This document shows positions 60,677 through 64,000 of a stretch of 64,000 bases of DNA, one piece after another (position 1 is the first letter of the stretch; each line of letters starts with the position of its first letter). The translations under genes and the position numbers were made by a program. Source of the DNA: Solobacterium moorei (GTDB taxonomy: Bacteria > Bacillota_I > Bacilli_A > Erysipelotrichales > Erysipelotrichaceae); contig NZ_AP028934.1 of the NCBI RefSeq assembly GCF_036323475.1, positions 2,170,001-2,234,000 on the forward strand, in the 5' to 3' direction. The notes beneath the pieces were generated by a model. The model was not told where the DNA came from. It did not search any database and saw only the letters and a list, made by a program, of their open reading frames with translations.

Positions 60677-62204
60677 TGTCAACCAAAAATGAAAATGTCT
60701 TAAAAATTAACGAACATTAGCGGAGCTATAATAGTTCTGCTTTTTTGTAAATAATTGATATGAATACTTCCTCCAAGGGTGAGATATCGGCGGAATATAT
60801 ACTTTCTTTTTCTCAGGAGTTTCAATGATATTATCGAACTCACCCGAATTTTCTTCAAACACTTGTACTTCTTCTAAGATGTATAGTGTATCCATCGCAT
60901 TGACAAAGATCTTTTGATCAAATGATTCAATAACCAATACCTCCATCTTAGGTCTTAGTGGAATTCTATTGTGTTCCTTGTCATAGGCCATCCAATACTT
61001 GTTTTTGAACTTGATACAGTTGCCTTGATCGACTATTCTCGATGAAATGATTGCCAATGTTTGATTGATTGTTTCTATATCTGGTTGTACTTCAAATACA
61101 GAATTGGTACTATTCAAGTGTAGGGCGAACCTTGCATTGAATTCCTTTAGGTAGGATTTTAGGAACTTATTCGCGTCCGCCATACAAGTAATACGAGCAC
61201 GTCTAAGTTCAACTGGCAAACGTGATTGGAAAGTCTGGTTGAGACGTTCGATGCGTCCTTTGGCTTGTGCGATGCTCGTTGTTTTGATTTCGACACCAAG
61301 GTTATGGCAGGCGTAGGAGAACTGTGTGAAGGTATCCTCGTCGTCGAAGGCCTTGGTTTTCTTTCTGTATTCAAATACGGTTCGTTTATCCGTATAGAAT
61401 AGAGCGGGTATGCCATAGTCGACTAGTATCTGATGGAAAACGTTGTAATAGCCACGTAGGGTCTCCTGTATATCAAAGTGGGCTCCAACAGCAGTACCGG
61501 TCGCATCATCTACAGCTAGGTGTAGATGCCATATCTCGCCAGGAATCCATTCGTAGCTTGAAGCGTCCATTTGAATCATCTCTCCCATATATTTGGATCT
61601 AGATCTTCGTGAATGAGGCGTATCATCTTCAATTGATTCGATTTGTTCATTGATTGCGTTTCTGGCCTTTGTAGATGTTGTTTGGTCTAATCGTTTTGTC
61701 AAACGTTCCTTTAATTGTTTCTTGGTTTTTCGATGGGCCTTTGGGGACAAGACATCGTGTTCTGATAACCAGTTTCTAATAGTGGTGTCACTGATGGAGA
61801 TGCCGAGGTCCATCTGGACGATTTCACTGAAATGAGTGATGTTGGCATCAAGATACTCGTTAAGATAGAGTTCAATGATTTTGTTTTTCGTTTCCAGTGA
61901 GAATGTGTTTGATGGTAATCGTCCACGATTACCATGTGAAAATGAGGATTTGCCTTCAGACTTATAACGTGTAATCAGGCGGTTGATAGTACGAATAGAA
62001 CAATTTAGTTTTAATGCCGCACGGCGTTTATTGCCAGAATGATCAACCAGTTCTTTAATAATGTTGTATTTGTTTTCTTCCATAGGGGTTAATATAATCT
62101 TTTTCATATTCAATCCAATCTAATGGAATGAATCATAACAATTCCTTTCTATAAATGGGGCATTTTCCCTTTCGGTTCATTAAGACAATATCAACTTCGA
62201 TTCA
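60677..62204 (-). mobile_element. IS1202/ISNCY-type element, copy 2 (inverted)
   Basis: 1,528 bp, the same length and, as far as I can read, the same sequence as copy 1, in the opposite direction. The flanks (ATTACAAAAATGTG at left, GAAATTTGAAAAAAAG at right) do not form the long duplication seen for copy 1. It ends about 30 bases before the promoter of the tRNA-Ile/Ala genes. Confidence 0.88.
60707..62107 (-). CDS. IS1202/ISNCY-type transposase, copy 2
   Basis: 466 residues, identical in protein sequence to the transposase at 47899-49299, including the DDE motifs and the 8-codon leader (62110-62136). It appears intact, so both copies could be active. Confidence 0.88.
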   Translation of the reverse strand: MKKIILTPMEENKYNIIKELVDHSGNKRRAALKLNCSIRTINRLITRYKSEGKSSFSHGNRGRLPSNTFSLETKNKIIELYLNEYLDANITHFSEIVQMDLGISISDTTIRNWLSEHDVLSPKAHRKTKKQLKERLTKRLDQTTSTKARNAINEQIESIEDDTPHSRRSRSKYMGEMIQMDASSYEWIPGEIWHLHLAVDDATGTAVGAHFDIQETLRGYYNVFHQILVDYGIPALFYTDKRTVFEYRKKTKAFDDEDTFTQFSYACHNLGVEIKTTSIAQAKGRIERLNQTFQSRLPVELRRARITCMADANKFLKSYLKEFNARFALHLNSTNSVFEVQPDIETINQTLAIISSRIVDQGNCIKFKNKYWMAYDKEHNRIPLRPKMEVLVIESFDQKIFVNAMDTLYILEEVQVFEENSGEFDNIIETPEKKKVYIPPISHPWRKYSYQLFTKKQNYYSSANVR

Positions 62205-62233
62205 GAAATTTGAAAAAAAGAAATTAAAAAGTG

Positions 62234-62262
62234 TTGACGATGAAAAGTCACCATGCTACTAT
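62234..62262 (+). promoter_or_regulatory. promoter of tRNA-Ile/tRNA-Ala
   Basis: TTGACG (62234-62239), 17 bases, TACTAT (62257-62262), 21 bases before tRNA-Ile. It starts only 30 bases from the end of the IS copy. Confidence 0.65.
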
Positions 62263-62283
62263 ATTAAAGCATTCGATGAAGTT

Positions 62284-62360
62284 GGGCCTGTAGCTCAGGT
62301 GGCTAGAGCGCACCCCTGATAAGGGTGAGGTCGCTGGTTCAAGTCCATTCAGGCCCACCA
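62284..62360 (+). tRNA. tRNA-Ile (anticodon GAT)
   Basis: A 77-nt cloverleaf with acceptor arms GGGCCTG/CAGGCCC, anticodon loop CTGATAA and T-loop GTTCAAGTC, with CCA encoded. Confidence 0.97.
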
Positions 62361-62391
62361 TTTTCGGTAAACTCATCGAATTGATATACAT

Positions 62392-62464
62392 GGGGTTATA
62401 GCTCAGCTGGGAGAGCACCTGCTTTGCAAGCAGGGGGTCAGGAGTTCGATCCTCCTTAGCTCCA
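62392..62464 (+). tRNA. tRNA-Ala (anticodon TGC)
   Basis: A 73-nt cloverleaf with acceptor arms GGGGTTA/TAGCTCC, anticodon stem CTGCT/AGCAG around TTGCA and T-arm AGGAGTTCGATCCTCCT. The CCA is not encoded (discriminator A is followed by CTT), unlike the other two tRNAs here. The 3' end is next to an integrase gene and is the likely attachment site. Confidence 0.96.
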
Positions 62465-62476
62465 CTTATTTACAAG

Positions 62477-62502
62477 AATACCGTAATTATACGGTATTTT
62501 TT
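62477..62502. terminator. terminator between tRNA-Ala and the integrase gene
   Basis: AATACCGTA and TACGGTATT form a 9-bp stem with a 4-base loop, followed by T6 on the plus strand. It serves the tRNA operon and overlaps the integrase stop at 62501. Confidence 0.82.
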
Positions 62503-63583
62503 ATTGTTTGAGAAGAAACTGAGAAGAATTGTTTATTTGTGATATCAATTCATCTTCATTTTGTTTTAATAAGTGAGTATAAATCTTTAATGTCATATTT
62601 ACATCAGCATGTCCTAAACGTCTACTCACTGCAACGATATTTACACCAGAAGCGATAAGATTAGATGCATGAGAATGTCTAAAATCATGTATTCTGATTC
62701 TTCTTACTTTAGCACTATTTATTGCTGATTCTTTTACTTTATCGATGGTTGCTTGTGGTAATGGTTCTAATCTTCCAAATATAAACCATTCTTTTCTAAA
62801 CCCACATATTTTTTCTTCTTTAGACAGATACTCACTGAGTAGATTGGCTATATTATTACCTAAGGATATATTCCTTATACTAAATATATTTTTGGGTTGT
62901 TTAACAATATATTTTCCTTTGTCTGTTTTTCTACTGATTGACTTACTGATATTTAGTGTCTTACCGTCGAAATCATTCCATGTTAAAGCCAATGCTTCAC
63001 CAAGTCTAAGACCTGTAAAATACAGGATTATAAATAACATTTTATAGTTTTCTTTTTTTACATGCTTAATAAAGTTGTTGAATGTATCTACATTCCATAT
63101 ATTTAATTCTTTATTGAGTTTATTCCGTATTTCTTTATCTGATGACCTAACCTTTTTAATCACTTCATAGCAATTATTTTTTATTTCATAATATTCTTCA
63201 GCATATTTAAAAACTGCTTTAAATTGGGAAAAAATATAATTAGTATGACTTGAAGAGTACTGCATATCTACAATTTTATCTTTGAATTCTTTACAATCAA
63301 TTTTTGTTATTTCATTTATGGGCTTATCCGGAATATTAGGTAAAATAATATTTTGAATAGCATTATTACTTTTTTCATAAGTACCATAAGACACCGCCTT
63401 ATATCGATTTAGAATATATTCTTTTGCGTATAAAGAGTACTTTCCTATATTAGAATCAGCAACAATATTTAGCCTCATTTTAGCTTCATATCTTTGAGCT
63501 TCTACTTTTGTTTTAAATCCTCTTTTTGTTTTATTATGATACTTTATATACCATGTACCATTAGAACTCTTATATGCACTCAT
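62501..63583 (-). CDS. tyrosine integrase of an element at tRNA-Ala
   Basis: A 360-residue phage/ICE-type integrase. An N-terminal AP2-like arm-binding region (NGTWYIKYHNKTKRGFKTK) and SAM-like domain (about 55-155) precede the catalytic domain with TGLRLGEALAL, HDFRHSHAS, RLGHADVNMT and KIYTHL (Tyr). It points toward the tRNA, with its stop 37 bases from the tRNA 3' end, as expected for an element integrated there. It is unrelated in detail to the integrase at 43933. Confidence 0.93.
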   Translation of the reverse strand: MSAYKSSNGTWYIKYHNKTKRGFKTKVEAQRYEAKMRLNIVADSNIGKYSLYAKEYILNRYKAVSYGTYEKSNNAIQNIILPNIPDKPINEITKIDCKEFKDKIVDMQYSSSHTNYIFSQFKAVFKYAEEYYEIKNNCYEVIKKVRSSDKEIRNKLNKELNIWNVDTFNNFIKHVKKENYKMLFIILYFTGLRLGEALALTWNDFDGKTLNISKSISRKTDKGKYIVKQPKNIFSIRNISLGNNIANLLSEYLSKEEKICGFRKEWFIFGRLEPLPQATIDKVKESAINSAKVRRIRIHDFRHSHASNLIASGVNIVAVSRRLGHADVNMTLKIYTHLLKQNEDELISQINNSSQFLLKQ

Positions 63584-63845
63584 AACGCACCTGTTTAGCT
63601 TCTAAAAGCATTTTCTCATAATAGTAATTTATATCATGTCCTGTAACAATCAAAACTACTTCAGTAGGAACCTTTTTTGCCCCAATTTCAATATCATGAA
63701 TAAGGCAATATTCGACAGCCTTATTTCTAATGATTTGAGCTTTGCTAAAGCTAACACCTCTTAATTTCATAATATCTTTTCCTGTCATTTCTTCTGTAAG
63801 TGAAAGCATATATTTTTCTGACCAACTAAGTTGTTTAATATTCAT
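63570..63845 (-). CDS. small DNA-binding/excisionase-like protein (DUF3173-like)
   Basis: A 91-residue protein. GVSFSKAQIIRNKAVEYCL and KVPTEVVLIVTG resemble the layout of DUF3173 proteins that accompany integrases in Firmicute elements, and an excisionase role is plausible from position. It overlaps the integrase start by 14 bases and the upstream gene's stop by 3-4 bases (ATGA), forming a tight module. Confidence 0.55.
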   Translation of the reverse strand: MNIKQLSWSEKYMLSLTEEMTGKDIMKLRGVSFSKAQIIRNKAVEYCLIHDIEIGAKKVPTEVVLIVTGHDINYYYEKMLLEAKQVRYECI

Positions 63846-64000
63846 ATTTTGACCCCTCTACTTTCTAAATAACTATTCACAGATTCGAATTCTTCTTTTT
63901 GGCTATAATCAAAATAAATAATTTTGTTTATTCTTCTTAAAAATGCTCTGTAAGTTTCAACTTCTTTTCGTTGTATATCTGTATATTGTGCTAATAAATC
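63842..64000 (-). CDS. C-terminus of an unidentified mobile-element gene (5' end outside window)
   Basis: 52 codons run from the window edge to a TGA overlapping the next ATG (DLLAQYTDIQRKEVETYRAF at the visible start, ending YLESRGVKI). The residues are hydrophilic and helix-forming; no family is recognised. The coupling shows it belongs to the integrase module. Confidence 0.55.
   Translation of the reverse strand, partial: DLLAQYTDIQRKEVETYRAFLRRINKIIYFDYSQKEEFESVNSYLESRGVKI

Noticed and set aside
60650-62235. Target duplication around the second IS1202-type copy
   Set aside because: The flanks share only A/T-rich similarity (AAAAATGTG versus AAAAAGTG), not an exact repeat.

Overview
The window looks like a low-GC Firmicute chromosome. 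Gene content and order (yybS-gdpP-rplI-dnaB, ecfA1-ecfA2-ecfT-truA-rplM-rpsI, HPr, RlmH, WalJ, AGGAGG-type ribosome sites) fit the Erysipelotrichales/Mollicute-related Firmicutes; that placement is an inference from gene content, not a measured result.

Layout. (1) 1-13.2 kb: a secreted DUF885 peptidase, a small lipoprotein, a flavinylated extracellular reductase, then a glycogen/alpha-glucan block (glgB-pulA) that runs directly into secA, followed by phosphoglucomutase and HPr. (2) 13.3-21.8 kb: one long minus-strand core operon, yybS-gdpP-rplI-dnaB-(LysM/G5/M23-like)-walJ-(HtrA-like)-rlmH. Two of its extracytoplasmic products, the HtrA-like and M23-like proteins, have lost catalytic residues and look like pseudoenzymes. 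(3) 21.9-25.8 kb: two VanZ-like membrane proteins, tRNA-Pro, a MalY-type C-S lyase and a membrane glycosyltransferase. (4) About 25.9-45.2 kb: a decayed mosaic integrative element next to the 3' end of rpsI. It holds a truncated ABC permease, a TraX-like protein, DUF5688/ArdC/Toprim conjugation-type genes, IS1595 and ISL3 insertions, an unusual PTS-DUF1177-M81 peptidase catabolic cluster with its own PRD regulator, a frameshifted mazF, a small DNA-binding protein and a tyrosine integrase. (5) 45.2-46.1 kb: rpsI-rplM with a good promoter. (6) 46.1-52.3 kb: nested insertion sequences between rplM and truA. Three IS30-type elements and one IS1202/ISNCY-type element are inserted into one another; target duplications allow the order of events to be read. 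(7) 52.4-56.1 kb: truA, ecfT, ecfA2 and ecfA1 with promoter and terminator. (8) 56.1-58.5 kb: a group II intron with its reverse transcriptase, abutting the 3' remnant of an IS30 element. (9) 58.6-62.2 kb: ispD, a HAD phosphatase, a small membrane protein and a second, inverted copy of the IS1202-type element. (10) 62.2-64 kb: tRNA-Ile and tRNA-Ala, then a phage- or ICE-type integrase module inserted at the tRNA-Ala 3' end and running off the window.

The strongest candidates for something undescribed are the PTS/DUF1177/M81 cluster (33.3-40.3 kb), the paired pseudoenzymes beside WalJ, and the overlapping hairpins directly in front of the IS1595 transposase start codon. Coordinates of trimmed starts are based on visible ribosome-binding sites. 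All family assignments are from recognisable motifs only; no database search was run.
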